In this document: one piece after another, positions 25,292-35,685 of the stretch | How positions within the stretch are numbered: the stretch's first letter is position 1 | Layout of the letters: each line of letters starts with the position of its first letter | Assembly: GCA_036703985.1 (NCBI GenBank) | Contig: DATNQN010000072.1 | Location: 1 to 64,000 of the forward strand | Length of the DNA stretch: 64,000 nucleotides | Direction: 5' to 3' | DNA from: Leptolyngbyaceae cyanobacterium | Lineage (GTDB): Bacteria; Cyanobacteriota; Cyanobacteriia; Cyanobacteriales; Aerosakkonemataceae | Program-made: the position numbers and the translations under genes | The notes under the pieces: generated by a model | Databases searched by the model: none | What the model saw: the letters and a program-made list of their open reading frames with translations, nothing else | What the model was told of the DNA's origin: nothing

Positions 25292-27256
25292 ATGGGAAAA
25301 GTCATTGGCATCGACCTGGGCACTACTAATAGTTGCGTCGCCTTTCTAGAAGGTGGTCAACCAGTCGTCATACCGAACTCCGAAGGAGGGCGAACGACGC
25401 CCAGTATAGTTGGATTTGGCAAAGGAGACGAACGCCTGGTCGGTCAACTGGCGAAGCGGCAAGCGGTAATGAATGCTGAAAATACGATTTACAGCATCAA
25501 GCGCTTTATTGGCCGTCGCTGGGAAGACACGGAAATAGAAAGGTCTCAGGTTCCCTATAACTGCGCTAAAGGCAAAGACGATACCGTCGATGTGAAAGTG
25601 CGGGGAAAAGCTTATACTACCCAGGAAATATCGGCGATGATCCTGCAAAAACTGAAGCAGGACGCTGAAAATTTCTTGGGGGAATCTGTAGACCAAGCCG
25701 TAATTACGGTTCCTGCATACTTCACAGATGCACAAAGACAGGCAACTAAAGACGCAGGTACTATTGCTGGGCTGGAAGTGCTGCGAATCATTAACGAACC
25801 AACCGCAGCTGCTCTGTCCTATGGCTTGGACAAGCAGGACGAAGAGCAGAGAGTACTGGTGTTCGACTTAGGGGGCGGTACTTTTGATGTATCTATCCTA
25901 CAGTTAGGCGATGGCGTGTTTGAAGTGAGAGCTACCTCTGGGAATAACCACCTGGGTGGCGATGACTTTGATAACTGCTTAGTCCGTTGGATGATCGAAA
26001 ACTTTCAACAAACGGACGGTATAGACTTATCAACCGATAAGATGGCCCTTCAGCGCCTGCGGGAAGCTGCCGAGAAAGCGAAGATAGAACTCTCCAGTAT
26101 GGTGAGTACCTCGATTAATTTGCCGTTTATCACGGCTGATGAAACGGGGCCAAAGCACCTGGAAATGAGCCTGACCAGAGCCAAATTTGAAGAGTTGGTG
26201 AGCCATCTGGTGGACAATACCGTAGAGCCAATGAAGCAGGCTCTTAAAGATGCGGATATGACACCGGATGATATCGATCGCATTATCCTCGTCGGAGGAT
26301 CGACCAGAATTCCAGCAGTTCAAGAAGCTCTGCGGGAGTTCTTTGGGGGAAAAACCCCCGATCGATCGGTTAACCCGGATGAAGCAGTGGCTTTAGGTGC
26401 AGCCATTCAAGCTGGGGTGTTAGGTGGTGAAGTTAAGGATCTGCTATTGCTAGACGTGACACCGCTATCTCTGGGTATTGAAACCTTGGGAGAAGTGTTC
26501 ACGAAAGTAATTGAAAGAAATACTACGATCCCCACCAGCAAGTCTCAAGTATTTTCGACGGCTACCGACGGCCAGACTTCAGTAGAAATTCACGTCTTGC
26601 AAGGTGAGCGAGCAATGGCTCGCGATAACAAGAGCTTGGGTAAATTCCTGCTGGCAGGTATTCCACCCGCACCTCGCGGCGTGCCTCAAATTGAAGTGTC
26701 TTTCGAGATCGACGTAAACGGGATTTTGAAAGTCTCCGCTCAAGATAAAGGCACCGGTCGAGAGCAAAGTATCCGCATCACTAATACTGGTGGTTTGACC
26801 CCCGGAGAAGTGGAGCGGATGCGACAAGAAGCAGAAGTGTACGCCGAAGAAGACCGCAAGCGCAAGCAAGTCGTAGAAGTGAAAAATCAGGCGGATAGTC
26901 TGTTTTATAGCTATGAAACGACTCTCAAAGAAAACAGTCAGTTTATCAGCGAGGATCTCAAAGCGCAGGCTCTCGAAAAAGCGGCACAACTGCGAGCCGC
27001 GATCGCAGATACTTCCATCACGCTAGAGGAGATGCGCCAAGAGATCGAAAGCTTCCAACAAATGCTGTTCAGGCTTGGGGCCGAAGTATACGGTAATGCC
27101 AGCCAGCAGCAAGATGACTACGGCGATCGGTCTTACGAAGCACCAACCGTATTGGCTAACCAGGATCTCGAAACCAGATCCGAACAAGAGGAAGAATTCG
27201 ACTTTAATTTTGAAGATGAAAATACGGTCAGTGCGGATTACGAGGCCGTTGAATAA
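25292..27256 (+). CDS. dnaK: Molecular chaperone DnaK (Hsp70)
   Basis: 654 residues from ATG 25292 ([17 protein letters not shown]); an in-frame TTG 12 bases upstream is ignored. The ATPase domain has the phosphate-binding [19 protein letters not shown] and [10 protein letters not shown] motifs. The substrate-binding domain follows the linker [15 protein letters not shown], and a helical lid spans about 520-610. The C-terminus is acidic, ending DYEAVE. The grpE-dnaK-dnaJ context suggests the DnaK2-type housekeeping/heat-shock paralogue, but paralogue assignment is inference. Confidence 0.97.
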   Translation: MGKVIGIDLGTTNSCVAFLEGGQPVVIPNSEGGRTTPSIVGFGKGDERLVGQLAKRQAVMNAENTIYSIKRFIGRRWEDTEIERSQVPYNCAKGKDDTVDVKVRGKAYTTQEISAMILQKLKQDAENFLGESVDQAVITVPAYFTDAQRQATKDAGTIAGLEVLRIINEPTAAALSYGLDKQDEEQRVLVFDLGGGTFDVSILQLGDGVFEVRATSGNNHLGGDDFDNCLVRWMIENFQQTDGIDLSTDKMALQRLREAAEKAKIELSSMVSTSINLPFITADETGPKHLEMSLTRAKFEELVSHLVDNTVEPMKQALKDADMTPDDIDRIILVGGSTRIPAVQEALREFFGGKTPDRSVNPDEAVALGAAIQAGVLGGEVKDLLLLDVTPLSLGIETLGEVFTKVIERNTTIPTSKSQVFSTATDGQTSVEIHVLQGERAMARDNKSLGKFLLAGIPPAPRGVPQIEVSFEIDVNGILKVSAQDKGTGREQSIRITNTGGLTPGEVERMRQEAEVYAEEDRKRKQVVEVKNQADSLFYSYETTLKENSQFISEDLKAQALEKAAQLRAAIADTSITLEEMRQEIESFQQMLFRLGAEVYGNASQQQDDYGDRSYEAPTVLANQDLETRSEQEEEFDFNFEDENTVSADYEAVE

Positions 27257-27305
27257 TTTTGCACAATATCAGTAATACTCTTAGGTTCGTCTGCACCAGC
27301 GCTCT

Positions 27306-28436
27306 ATGGCCGACTACTATGAAACTCTCGGCGTTTCTCGCACCGCCGATAAAGAAGAAATCAAGCGAGCTTACCGCCGCCTAGCTCGGAAGTATCACCC
27401 TGACGTTAACAAAGAAGCAGGGGCTGAAGAGCGCTTTAAAGAAATAAATCGTGCTTACGAAGTCCTTTCAGAGCCAGAAATGCGGGCTCGCTACGATCGG
27501 TTTGGCGAGGCTGGAGTCTCTGGCGCTGCCGGAGCAGCAGGCTTTCAAGATTTAGGCGATATCGGTGGCTTTGCCGATATTTTTGAAAGTTTCTTCAGCG
27601 GTTTTGCTGGCGGGATGGGGACGCGACCGGGTAGAAGGCCGGGAAGCCCCACCCGTGGCGATGACCTGCGCCTTGACTTGAAATTGGAATTCCGCGAAGC
27701 CGTCTTTGGCGGCGAAAAGGAAATCCGGATCAGCCACTTAGAAACCTGTGAAGTTTGTAGCGGTTCCGGTGCTAAACCAGGCACCAGACCTCGCACCTGC
27801 CCCACCTGTAGCGGTTCGGGCCAAGTGCGTCGGGTAACTCGCACTCCTTTCGGCAGTTTCACCCAAGTGTCGGTCTGTCCCAGCTGTAACGGTACGGGTC
27901 AGGTAATCGAAGATAAATGCGAATCTTGTGATGGCAAAGGTCAAAAACAAGTCACCAAGAAGCTGAAAATTTCCATTCCGGCTGGTGTTGATGATGGCAC
28001 TCGTTTGCGAGTGGCTAGTGAAGGAGATACCGGACAACGGGGTGGCCCGCCTGGAGACCTTTACGTTTATTTATTCGTTAATGAAGATGCGGAGTTTCAG
28101 CGGGATGGGATCAATATTCTGTCCCAAATCCAAATCAGCTACCTACAAGCGATTTTAGGTTGTCGCTTAGAAGTGAATACGGTGGATGGGCCACAAGAAT
28201 TGCTGATTCCTCCAGGTACGCAGCCGAATACAGTGCTCAGGTTAGAAAATCGGGGCGTACCGAAATTGGGAAATCCGGTGAGCCGAGGCGATCATTTAAT
28301 TACGATCGGAATTGAAATTCCCAATCGCATCACCACAGAGGAACGCGAACTCCTAGAAAAATTAGCTAAAATTAGGGGCGATCGCATTGGCAAAGGCGGC
28401 ATTGAAGGGTTTTTGGGAAATCTCTTTAACAAATGA
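27306..28436 (+). CDS. dnaJ: Co-chaperone DnaJ (Hsp40, type I)
   Basis: 376 residues. The J domain has the HPD motif (KYHPDVN, about residue 33). A Gly/Phe-rich linker with [16 protein letters not shown] follows. The zinc-finger domain has four CxxCxGxG repeats ([32 protein letters not shown]). The C-terminal peptide-binding domains complete it. It stimulates DnaK ATPase and binds unfolded clients. The stop overlaps the next ATG by 4 bases. Confidence 0.97.
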   Translation: MADYYETLGVSRTADKEEIKRAYRRLARKYHPDVNKEAGAEERFKEINRAYEVLSEPEMRARYDRFGEAGVSGAAGAAGFQDLGDIGGFADIFESFFSGFAGGMGTRPGRRPGSPTRGDDLRLDLKLEFREAVFGGEKEIRISHLETCEVCSGSGAKPGTRPRTCPTCSGSGQVRRVTRTPFGSFTQVSVCPSCNGTGQVIEDKCESCDGKGQKQVTKKLKISIPAGVDDGTRLRVASEGDTGQRGGPPGDLYVYLFVNEDAEFQRDGINILSQIQISYLQAILGCRLEVNTVDGPQELLIPPGTQPNTVLRLENRGVPKLGNPVSRGDHLITIGIEIPNRITTEERELLEKLAKIRGDRIGKGGIEGFLGNLFNK

Positions 28437-28690
28437 GTAACCCTGCTTTATTAACTCCAGACGCGCATCTGGATCTGCGCGGTACACCCTGTCCGATTAA
28501 CTTTGTACGCACTAAACTCCGCCTGGAGCAAATGTCTCCAGGTTCTTTATTGGAAGTTTGGTTAGATCCGGGGGAACCGATCGAACAGGTTCCCGACAGT
28601 CTAGTCATGGAAGGTTACAAAATAGAAAAAGTAGAAGACCGCAATGGCTTTTTTGCCATTTTAGTAAGGCGACCTGTAGACTCGGCATGA
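28433..28690 (+). CDS. TusA/SirA-like sulfur carrier protein
   Basis: 85 residues. The TusA signature [22 protein letters not shown] carries the active Cys20 followed by P-I-N instead of the more common P-x-P. The persulfide-carrying Cys is kept. Relatives deliver sulfur to tRNA thiolation, molybdopterin or sulfur oxidation; which applies is unknown. It is coupled to dnaJ (ATGA overlap) and to rsgA (ATGA overlap), placing sulfur transfer in a chaperone/ribosome-assembly operon. Confidence 0.85.
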   Translation: MSNPALLTPDAHLDLRGTPCPINFVRTKLRLEQMSPGSLLEVWLDPGEPIEQVPDSLVMEGYKIEKVEDRNGFFAILVRRPVDSA

Positions 28691-29781
28691 GTTCAGCTAA
28701 TGCAGAACCAGATGCTTTCCCACCAGTTTCCCCCCTGGTGGGAACCGTGCTAGCTGTACAGGCGAATTTTTATCAAGTAGGAATGGATAGCGAGAAAGAA
28801 TCTGACTCGCTTCCCACTAATCAATTACTTTGTACCCGACGCACCAGGCTAAAAAAAATCGGCCAACAGGTGATGGTGGGTGACCGAGTAATAGTTGAAG
28901 AACCGGACTGGTTAGGAGGTAGAGGTGCTATAGCAGAAGTTTTACCCCGCGAAACCGAATTAGACCGTCCTCCCATTGCCAATGCCAATCAAATTTTACT
29001 AGTGTTTGCCATTGCCGATCCTCCCCTCGACCCTTACCAAATGACTCGCTTTTTAGTGAAAGCTGAATCTACCGAGTTAGAGGTGTGTTTATGCCTGAAT
29101 AAAAGCGATTTAGTCAGCGATGAAGAACTCGGTCAGTGGCGCGATCGCTTTAGCAGTTGGGGATACCAACCAATATTTATCAGCGTTTTGCATAGCATTG
29201 GTTTAGCAGAGCTAAAAAAACAATTAAATAATAGAATAACCGTTTTAGCTGGCCCTTCAGGGGTTGGTAAATCAAGTATTATTAACTATTTAATTCCTGA
29301 TGTAGATGTCCGGGTAGGAGAAGTTTCCGGAAAACTTAACCGGGGGCGACATACCACCAGGCACGTAGAATTATTTCAATTACCCAGTGGTGGTTTTTTA
29401 GCAGATACTCCAGGATTTAATCAACCAGACTTAGACATTTTTCCCGCAGAATTAGATCGCTATTTCCCCGAAGCACAACAACATTTAGAAGTAGCTAGCT
29501 GTCAGTTTAGAGATTGCCTGCATCGCGATGAACCAAATTGTGCAGTGCGGGGAGATTGGGAGCGGTACGAATATTATCTAGATTTACTAGAAGAAGCGAT
29601 CGTATATCAAGAGCAATTCAATCAACAATCCGATCCAGATGCAGCATTAAAATTAAAAACTAAGGGAAAAGGTAAAAGTAAATACGAACCCAGGTTAGCA
29701 GCTAAAAAATATCGTCGTACCTCTCGCAAAACTCAGCAACAAAAGTTGCAGGAATTGTATAACGAAGATGAGGATATTTAA
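28687..29781 (+). CDS. rsgA: Ribosome small-subunit GTPase RsgA (YjeQ)
   Basis: 364 residues from ATG 28687, which overlaps the TusA stop. An N-terminal OB fold is followed by a circularly permuted GTPase domain with G4 CLNKSDL before G1 GPSGVGKSSIIN, the G2-region Thr in GRHTTRHVEL, and G3 ADTPGF. The C-terminal zinc site is C-QFRD-C-LHRDEPN-C. The tail is Lys/Arg-rich. It acts in late 30S maturation. Confidence 0.94.
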   Translation: MSSANAEPDAFPPVSPLVGTVLAVQANFYQVGMDSEKESDSLPTNQLLCTRRTRLKKIGQQVMVGDRVIVEEPDWLGGRGAIAEVLPRETELDRPPIANANQILLVFAIADPPLDPYQMTRFLVKAESTELEVCLCLNKSDLVSDEELGQWRDRFSSWGYQPIFISVLHSIGLAELKKQLNNRITVLAGPSGVGKSSIINYLIPDVDVRVGEVSGKLNRGRHTTRHVELFQLPSGGFLADTPGFNQPDLDIFPAELDRYFPEAQQHLEVASCQFRDCLHRDEPNCAVRGDWERYEYYLDLLEEAIVYQEQFNQQSDPDAALKLKTKGKGKSKYEPRLAAKKYRRTSRKTQQQKLQELYNEDEDI

Positions 29782-29786
29782 TAAAT

Positions 29787-30518
29787 ATGGAAGGATTCTA
29801 CAAAGAAGACCTCGCCTTTATTCATGATGTTGGCTTTCGTGATTACGCCCTCAAATCTGCGCCTGGAATATTAAAAATTTTACACGACTATCAAATCCAA
29901 TCTGGTTTAGTAGTCGATTTAGGTTGTGGTAGCGGATTGTGGGCAAAAGAGCTTATTTTGGCTAATTATCAGGTGTTTGGTATCGATATTTCTCATGCAA
30001 TGATAAATATTGCCCGCCAAAGAGTACCAGAAGCCGAATTTTTGGTGGGGTCATTATTCCAAACAGAGATACCTACCTGTAATGCCGTTACTTCTATTGG
30101 TGAATGTCTCAATTATTTGTTTGATACAGGCAATAATAACCAAGCTATTCGGCAACTATTTCATCGGATTTATAACGCCTTAAAACCTAGAGGGTTGTTT
30201 ATTTTTGATATTGCAGAACCGGAACAATTAACACCTGGGATTACCCATCAGGGGTTTACAGAAAAAGAAGATTGGATAGTACTAGTAGAAAAAGAAGAGG
30301 ATCGAGAACAACAAATTTTAACTCGTCGGATTATCAGCTTTCGTAAATTAGGAGAATACTATAGGCGAGATGAAGAAATTCATCGTTTACGCTTATATAA
30401 ATCGACAGATATTGCAGAACAACTGGAACAAGTCGGTTTTCAAGTACAAACAATTAATATTTACGGTGATTACCAATTACCGAAAGCTCATACAGCATTT
30501 ATTGCATTAAAAAAGTAG
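29787..30518 (+). CDS. Class I SAM-dependent methyltransferase
   Basis: 243 residues. Motif I is VVDLGCGSGLWAKEL, followed by the acidic loop VFGIDIS and the motif IV region AVTSIGECLNYLF. It belongs to a broad Methyltransf_25-like group. The substrate is not deducible. It starts 5 bases after rsgA, so it is probably the last gene of the grpE operon read-through. Confidence 0.85.
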   Translation: MEGFYKEDLAFIHDVGFRDYALKSAPGILKILHDYQIQSGLVVDLGCGSGLWAKELILANYQVFGIDISHAMINIARQRVPEAEFLVGSLFQTEIPTCNAVTSIGECLNYLFDTGNNNQAIRQLFHRIYNALKPRGLFIFDIAEPEQLTPGITHQGFTEKEDWIVLVEKEEDREQQILTRRIISFRKLGEYYRRDEEIHRLRLYKSTDIAEQLEQVGFQVQTINIYGDYQLPKAHTAFIALKK

Positions 30519-30526
30519 TAAATATA

Positions 30527-30593
30527 GGTTTGTAGTAAGGACTTTAGTCCTTAGTTTATGAATATGAGAGGACTGAAGTCCTCACTACAAACC
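30527..30593. repeat. Inverted repeat GGTTTGTAGT...ACTACAAACC
   Basis: Outer arms 30527-30536 and 30584-30593 are exact complements. Inside, TAAGGACT/AGTCCTTA and GAGGACT/AGTCCTC form smaller hairpins. It lies between two convergent genes. It resembles dispersed cyanobacterial repeats and may end transcription from both sides. Confidence 0.65.
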
Positions 30594-30604
30594 GACTTCA
30601 TCAT

Positions 30605-31837
30605 TCACTGTTGTAATATCAATATCACCACCTGCATTAATCCTACTATAAAACCTAAAATGCCACCTAAATTAACGATTGCTTGTAACTCGCTTCTCAC
30701 TATTCCTTGAATTGCTAACTCTAAATCCTTGGGAGAAGTTGCTTTTACCCTTTCCATAATTACTTGGTCAATATTCATAATTGGGATTGCTTGTTCGACA
30801 ATTTTTTGCAAATCTCGTTCCAAATATTTTTCTAAGACTAAAGCTAATTCCTTACTAACTACTTCTAAAGAAGAAGTAACCACAGTGGAATTTCGCAAGC
30901 GATTGAGAATTAAAGAAGCAGTTGCTTCCCAATTTATTGAACCTGTTAATCCTTGAAGCATTTCAGAACCGCTACTTTGGACATAGCTACGGATACTATC
31001 GCGCATGGTTTTACGCAATTGTCTCACTGTTGAAACAGGTAAATTTTGTAAAGATAAAGTTTCCAGCCATTGCTTCAATCTTTCTCTGACGGCTAAGGAA
31101 GAAAGCAATTCTTGCAAACGAGCATTAGTATCTTCTTTTTCATCTAGGCAATAAGTACGCAGACGAGTGAGGGTATTTTTCAAACCGAACAAGTTGGCAA
31201 CTACCCAATAAGTACCGCTGGTTTTTTCGCGAAATCCATCATCGATTACTTGAATATTGCGATCGGTCAAAAAATCAATCAAAGCTACTCGCAAAGCATC
31301 TGGTGGTAGCACTACTTGCAGTAACCAATCCGCTAGCTGACTCGCTTGTTGTTCGGTAAGTTGAAATTCTAATAAAACTTGGTCAAAAATATGGTTTATT
31401 TGCACTTCTAGAAAATCTTCTCGACGAGCTAAAACCTTTAGCAAGCGAGGTAAAGATTCTCCCAGTAAGTCTTTCAAAATACCTGCCAGTATTTTGGCGC
31501 TTTTTTGTTCTTTATCTATTTGAATTTGTTCGATCGCTAAACGCAACAACCAGAGAATCGCCGATTGGACGCGCTCGGTGTGGAGCAATTTCCGAGCCAA
31601 ATTTTCTAATTCTTCTGGTGTAAGCAGCGACCCCATAATTGTATCGGAGATTCGCTTTGCTAGGCGCTCTTGATTCGCTGGAATCAAACCGGGTGTAAAA
31701 GGTAGTCGCCGCTTACCAAGGTAAATCGCGCGATAAGGACGAAAGAGCATTTTGATGGCTATGTCGTTAGTAAAATAGCCAATTACTGCTCCTAATACGG
31801 GAGGACTAATGTAAAGCCAGATGTTAGGTGTAATCAA
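30605..31837 (-). CDS. DUF445 family membrane protein
   Basis: 410 residues. An N-terminal hydrophobic hairpin ([30 protein letters not shown]) and a C-terminal helix ([19 protein letters not shown]) enclose a long soluble helical region. The motif [18 protein letters not shown] ... [15 protein letters not shown] is diagnostic of DUF445/YheB. The only usable start is TTG 31837, since the upstream frame closes without ATG or GTG. Function unknown; likely cytoplasmic membrane. Confidence 0.85.
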   Translation of the reverse strand: MITPNIWLYISPPVLGAVIGYFTNDIAIKMLFRPYRAIYLGKRRLPFTPGLIPANQERLAKRISDTIMGSLLTPEELENLARKLLHTERVQSAILWLLRLAIEQIQIDKEQKSAKILAGILKDLLGESLPRLLKVLARREDFLEVQINHIFDQVLLEFQLTEQQASQLADWLLQVVLPPDALRVALIDFLTDRNIQVIDDGFREKTSGTYWVVANLFGLKNTLTRLRTYCLDEKEDTNARLQELLSSLAVRERLKQWLETLSLQNLPVSTVRQLRKTMRDSIRSYVQSSGSEMLQGLTGSINWEATASLILNRLRNSTVVTSSLEVVSKELALVLEKYLERDLQKIVEQAIPIMNIDQVIMERVKATSPKDLELAIQGIVRSELQAIVNLGGILGFIVGLMQVVILILQQ

Positions 31838-32153
31838 CGCAGCAGTAGGATCGCTAAATTAATTAAGCTCAAAAAAACCAAATTTTATATCACCAGTTTC
31901 TTCAGACAACAGCCCTTGCGATTTAGATTAATCTTCTTTATTATTTAAGGATTACTATTAATCACTACATTTAAAAAAAGCGTGTCACAGAAATTATCTG
32001 GGTAACTCTTTTTTGGCTCTGCGGTGAAAAAAAGTAATAAATGACAATCTAATTAAAGGCAGCCCGTACTATAACAAAGAGGAACAAGGGACAATGATAA
32101 GTCCGCAGTCTGTAGTTTAGTGTTTGGGCTTTTTTGAGCTTACATCTTTTATT
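31838..32153. other. 316-base gap, nothing recognised
   Basis: AT-rich sequence between DUF445 and the 3' end of menG. No hairpin of note, ORF or repeat was seen. Confidence 0.4.
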
Positions 32154-32858
32154 TTATTTTGTGATTAGTAAAACACCCATCATGCCCCCTGCAATCTGAT
32201 AGTGAGTAGCAGAAGCAAAGCCAGCTTGACGAGCTAACTGAATCTGTTGTGTCCCGATGGGAAATTTGTCTAAACTGGGGCTAATGTAAGCATACTCCTC
32301 CGTTAAGCCGAACAGGTGAGCAGTGGGAACTACTAAGTTACCTAGATACCACTGCTGAAAGTTGCGTAGCATCGGATTGTTGGGGCGGTGAAAGTCAAGG
32401 ATGGCAGCTTTGGCACCGGGTTTGAGGACGCGATGTAATTCTTTGAGACATAGGGGGATGTCGGTGACGTTTCGCAAACCGTAACCCATTGTGGCGCAGT
32501 CGAAATAGTTGTCCTCAAAGGGCAGATCTAAAACGTCTGCTTCGATCCAGGTAATGGAGAGTGGGGGATAATAGTTTGCCAGTCGTTCGGCGGCTTTTGC
32601 TAATTGGGCGCAGGAAAAATCGACTCCGAAGACTTTGCCAGTGCTTCCTACCTGACGCGCTAGCCCGATCGCTAAATCTCCGCTTCCACAACACAAATCT
32701 AAACAAGTATTTCCGGGACTGGCATTACTCCAGTCGATCGTCATTTGTTTCCAGATGCGATGCTGGGCTAGACTCAACCAGTCGTTAAGGGAGTCGTAAA
32801 CCGGGGCAATTCGGTTAAAAATGGCTTGAATTTCGCTAGCACGACTATCTTGGGACAT
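32154..32858 (-). CDS. menG: Demethylphylloquinone methyltransferase MenG (UbiE family)
   Basis: 234 residues. UbiE/MenG signatures are FNRIAPVYDSLND at the N-terminus, SAM motif I CLDLCCGSGDLAIGLA, ATMGYGLRNVTD (the UbiE signature 2 region) and the GGMMGVLLITK end. In cyanobacteria this enzyme does the last methylation of phylloquinone, the A1 cofactor of photosystem I. It is monocistronic, with a five-copy heptamer repeat upstream. Confidence 0.93.
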   Translation of the reverse strand: MSQDSRASEIQAIFNRIAPVYDSLNDWLSLAQHRIWKQMTIDWSNASPGNTCLDLCCGSGDLAIGLARQVGSTGKVFGVDFSCAQLAKAAERLANYYPPLSITWIEADVLDLPFEDNYFDCATMGYGLRNVTDIPLCLKELHRVLKPGAKAAILDFHRPNNPMLRNFQQWYLGNLVVPTAHLFGLTEEYAYISPSLDKFPIGTQQIQLARQAGFASATHYQIAGGMMGVLLITK

Positions 32859-32860
32859 TC

Positions 32861-32895
32861 GATTTTAGATTTTAGATTTTAGATTTTAGATTTTA
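32861..32895. repeat. Heptamer tandem repeat GATTTTA x5
   Basis: Five consecutive exact GATTTTA units begin 2 bases upstream of the menG ATG. Inverted units (TAAAATC) follow near 32910-32923, allowing a hairpin in the menG leader. The same heptamer precedes DUF4336 at 2952. Confidence 0.85.
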
Positions 32896-32951
32896 AATGG
32901 CTGTGAGTTAAAAATCTAAAATCGGTTTTTTGCTCAAAAACTCTTGGGTGA

Positions 32952-33899
32952 TTAAGCAGCGGCATTAGTGCTTAAGAGGGCGAGGGCTACTTGCTGCGCG
33001 GTGAGATGAATCAGTTTAATTTCGTCTTCTCGCAGTTGGCAAGGGCGTTTCCATTGGAGGGACAAAACTCCCAGTACTTTGTCTCGGTATGTAATGGGAA
33101 CGATTAAATGAGCTTCTACACCAGAAGCGGGGTAATGGGCTACGCCTGCTAAGTTAGCGTCTGCCGGTACGTTTACCGATACCTGCATTTGCTTTTTGGC
33201 GATCGCATCTTGAGTCAGGGGGTCTTGGGCCAGCCAATTATCTAGCGGGCCATTAGCGCTGTAAATACCTTGGGCAGAATCTAAACTATCGTTCTGCACT
33301 AGCTGAAAGATACAACCATCTGCGTCGAAGTTTTCGCCAAACGCGATCGCGATCGGTTCCAGACACGCTTTGACAGAAGAAGCTTCTTGAGCAACTTGTA
33401 CTACCGTAGACAGTAAAGCGGTTTGAGCTTGGGCGCGGCGCAGTTCTTCTGTACGCTGTTTGAGTAATTCATAAGTCTCGGTTGCCCTTTGTACTACTGC
33501 TTTCAGTTCGTTAGGGTCCCAAGGCTTGGTGATGTACTTGTAAACTTGACCGGAATTAATCGCATCCACCAAATCTTCTATATCAGTAAAGCCTGTCAAG
33601 ATAATTCGCACCGTGTCGGGAAATTGAGGCACGGTTTTACTGAGGAACTCTGTACCCTTCATTTCCGGCATTCGCTGATCGGAAATAATGACAGCAACTT
33701 CCCCTTCTAATGACAAAACTTCTAAGGCATGAATCCCGCTTTCTGCCTTAAGTACGTTAAAATCTCGCCGAAAAGTGCGGTAGAGCAGATCCAAGTTATC
33801 TGGTTCATCGTCTACTACCAGCATCTTGGGCTTTTTCCGTCGTTCTAGGCTCATAAGTTGACGCCGGATGCTCTCAAGTTCTGGAATGCCATTATCCAT
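32952..33899 (-). CDS. Response regulator with GAF domain (REC-coil-GAF)
   Basis: 315 residues from ATG 33899. The receiver domain (MLVVDDEPDN, phospho-acceptor Asp in IISDQRMPEMKG, Thr in ILTGFTD, Lys in YITKPW) is of the type preceding RpfG/HD-GYP outputs. A helical linker leads to a GAF domain of about 150 residues (LEPIAIAFGENFDADGCIF ... YRDKVLGVLSLQW). There is no DNA-binding or enzymatic output, so it probably acts through protein contacts. The cognate kinase is not adjacent. AGGAG lies 15 bases before the chosen start, further than usual. Confidence 0.85.
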   Translation of the reverse strand: MDNGIPELESIRRQLMSLERRKKPKMLVVDDEPDNLDLLYRTFRRDFNVLKAESGIHALEVLSLEGEVAVIISDQRMPEMKGTEFLSKTVPQFPDTVRIILTGFTDIEDLVDAINSGQVYKYITKPWDPNELKAVVQRATETYELLKQRTEELRRAQAQTALLSTVVQVAQEASSVKACLEPIAIAFGENFDADGCIFQLVQNDSLDSAQGIYSANGPLDNWLAQDPLTQDAIAKKQMQVSVNVPADANLAGVAHYPASGVEAHLIVPITYRDKVLGVLSLQWKRPCQLREDEIKLIHLTAQQVALALLSTNAAA

Positions 33900-34172
33900 A
33901 TTATTATGAATCAACTCCTTTCAGCCAACGAGGGTTGGCAACGCTCCTGCCTGAATCGTAACAATTATTGTCTTTCGATCTACCGATCGCGTTACCTTTA
34001 GAAAGGATTGTTTTGATTTTGGTCGATCGCTTTTGTTAAATCCAAAGCTGCTATTTTAGCAATTAACCGCGTAATTTTTCTGTTTGCTGTGATGAGCACA
34101 ACCAAACACGGTCTTCAGGCCATACTATTCGAGCCGTGGGCAAAATCTCAAATCTAAAATCGATTGACTTTT

Positions 34173-35258
34173 ATGACATCAGATGCTGCTAACTCTAGCC
34201 CTCAACCGACCAATTCTACAGGTGAGATGGAAAACTTATTACTGAGTCTCCGGCGGAAAGAAGGGACTTGGGTGGATTGGGGAAAAGCTTGCCAAACGTT
34301 GCAAAAGGCAGGTTATAACCCACAGGTAATTTTTCAGGAGACGGGGTTTGAGCCAATTCACCAAAATCAGGTGATCGTGGCTTCGCAAGTTTATACTAGT
34401 TTGGAAAATGCTGGGGTATCGGATGAGGTGCGATCGCATTTCCAACGTACTGGTAGCGATAGTTTGTACGAGTTTCGCATCCTCACCCAACCAGAGAGGG
34501 CGGCGGCGGCTACCTTTGCCGTAGAATCCAAGCTGGATTCGCTAGGGGCGAAAGATTTAGCTAAAGCAATGAAAGATGTTTCCCGTTTGCGGAGTTTGCC
34601 GGTTGGGTTTACCGATCGTCCGGGGGATGCTTTAGCTTATCAATATTGGAAATATGCTAGGGAACAGTCGGATTTGCCTGAGCGATCGCGCTTAATTGCT
34701 CAGGGTTTAAAATATGCCCAAAGCGATACGGCTAGGCAACAAATTGAAAAGTTGCTAACTGATTTTAGCGTGACGCCCCGCCGTCCCGCACCCCGCTTGC
34801 CTGTTTATCGATTGGAAGTGGAGGATGAATTACCCCGCGTTTTGCCGTTAGTTGGCAAACTCCCCTTGAGCGTTGCAGATGTGAAAGGGGTTCCTTTAGT
34901 GGAGGAAATCGGGGCGTTCCGAATGGTGAAATTTGCCGGAGAGGGGGCATGGGTTCCCGTTCCCGGTTGGCAAGTTATCGTCAATGGGGAAGATCCGATC
35001 GCCATTCTCTGTGATAGCGATCGATTGCCCAACCAACAAAACAATTACAAAGAAGAAGTTTTACTAGTGATCGATCGGGCGAATCGAGAATGGGACGCTA
35101 ATAGCTATTTTGCGATCGACGAAGACGGACAGGTACAAATTCAATGGTTTGAAGAATCTCCCCAACCACCTATTCTCGGAAAACTCCTTTTAGTGATGCG
35201 ACCGAAGAAAATTGTCGATGAAAATCTTAATAAAGATGTTTGGCAAATAGATGAATAA
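34173..35258 (+). CDS. raf1: Rubisco accumulation factor 1
   Basis: 361 residues from ATG 34173. The Raf1 alpha domain starts LLLSLRRKEGTWVDWGKACQTLQKAGY, with the characteristic DVSRLRSLP and YWKYAREQSDLPERSRLIAQGLKYA segments. A proline-rich linker (TPRRPAPRLPVYRLE) and the beta domain (FRMVKFAGEGAWVPVPGWQVI) follow. The dimeric chaperone brackets RbcL dimers during Rubisco assembly. It is specific to organisms with form IB Rubisco and is therefore a strong marker for a cyanobacterium. It is followed by a strong hairpin. Confidence 0.94.
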   Translation: MTSDAANSSPQPTNSTGEMENLLLSLRRKEGTWVDWGKACQTLQKAGYNPQVIFQETGFEPIHQNQVIVASQVYTSLENAGVSDEVRSHFQRTGSDSLYEFRILTQPERAAAATFAVESKLDSLGAKDLAKAMKDVSRLRSLPVGFTDRPGDALAYQYWKYAREQSDLPERSRLIAQGLKYAQSDTARQQIEKLLTDFSVTPRRPAPRLPVYRLEVEDELPRVLPLVGKLPLSVADVKGVPLVEEIGAFRMVKFAGEGAWVPVPGWQVIVNGEDPIAILCDSDRLPNQQNNYKEEVLLVIDRANREWDANSYFAIDEDGQVQIQWFEESPQPPILGKLLLVMRPKKIVDENLNKDVWQIDE

Positions 35259-35388
35259 AAGAAGGATGAAGACTCAGAATTGGGAAATTAGAAAGTTCTA
35301 GCTTCCCGACGATCGCCTCTTTTTAGTTTCCCGTGCGCGTGCGATCGCTTTTGAACTACTCTCATCATAGGATATTACCAACCCCTTG

Positions 35389-35440
35389 GTAAAAAAGGAT
35401 TCTGTCTTTTTTTTAGCCAGAAAAGGCAGAATTCTTTTAC
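35389..35440 (+). terminator. Imperfect long hairpin after raf1
   Basis: 35389-35410 (GTAAAAAAGGATTCTGTCTT region) pairs with 35421-35440 (AAAAGGCAGAATTCTTTTAC) with small mismatches, 131 bases after the raf1 stop. Strong T content in both halves. The 35259-35685 gap also contains the palindrome at 35471 and no gene. Confidence 0.6.
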
Positions 35441-35470
35441 TCACATTTTGCACCATGCTCAACCAGACCT

Positions 35471-35488
35471 GAAAAACCCGGGTTTTTC
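35471..35488. repeat. 18-bp perfect palindrome GAAAAACCCGGGTTTTTC
   Basis: Self-complementary over all 18 bases. It belongs to the same ACCCGGGT-type hairpin family seen near 2117 and 36884. Confidence 0.6.
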
Positions 35489-35685
35489 ACGAAAAATATC
35501 GGCTGGACAAGTGAAATGCTACAGTGCTTGCCCAGCCTACAAATAGTCCGTTTGATTTGCAGTAATTTTTCCGAAATGGAAATTTTAAAAATGTTTTAGT
35601 TAATGTAATATAGATGGCTAGAAAACACAACTTCCTATTTTTGGCAATTCCTAGTTAGGGTAATCAATTCTTTTGTGAGAAGTAA

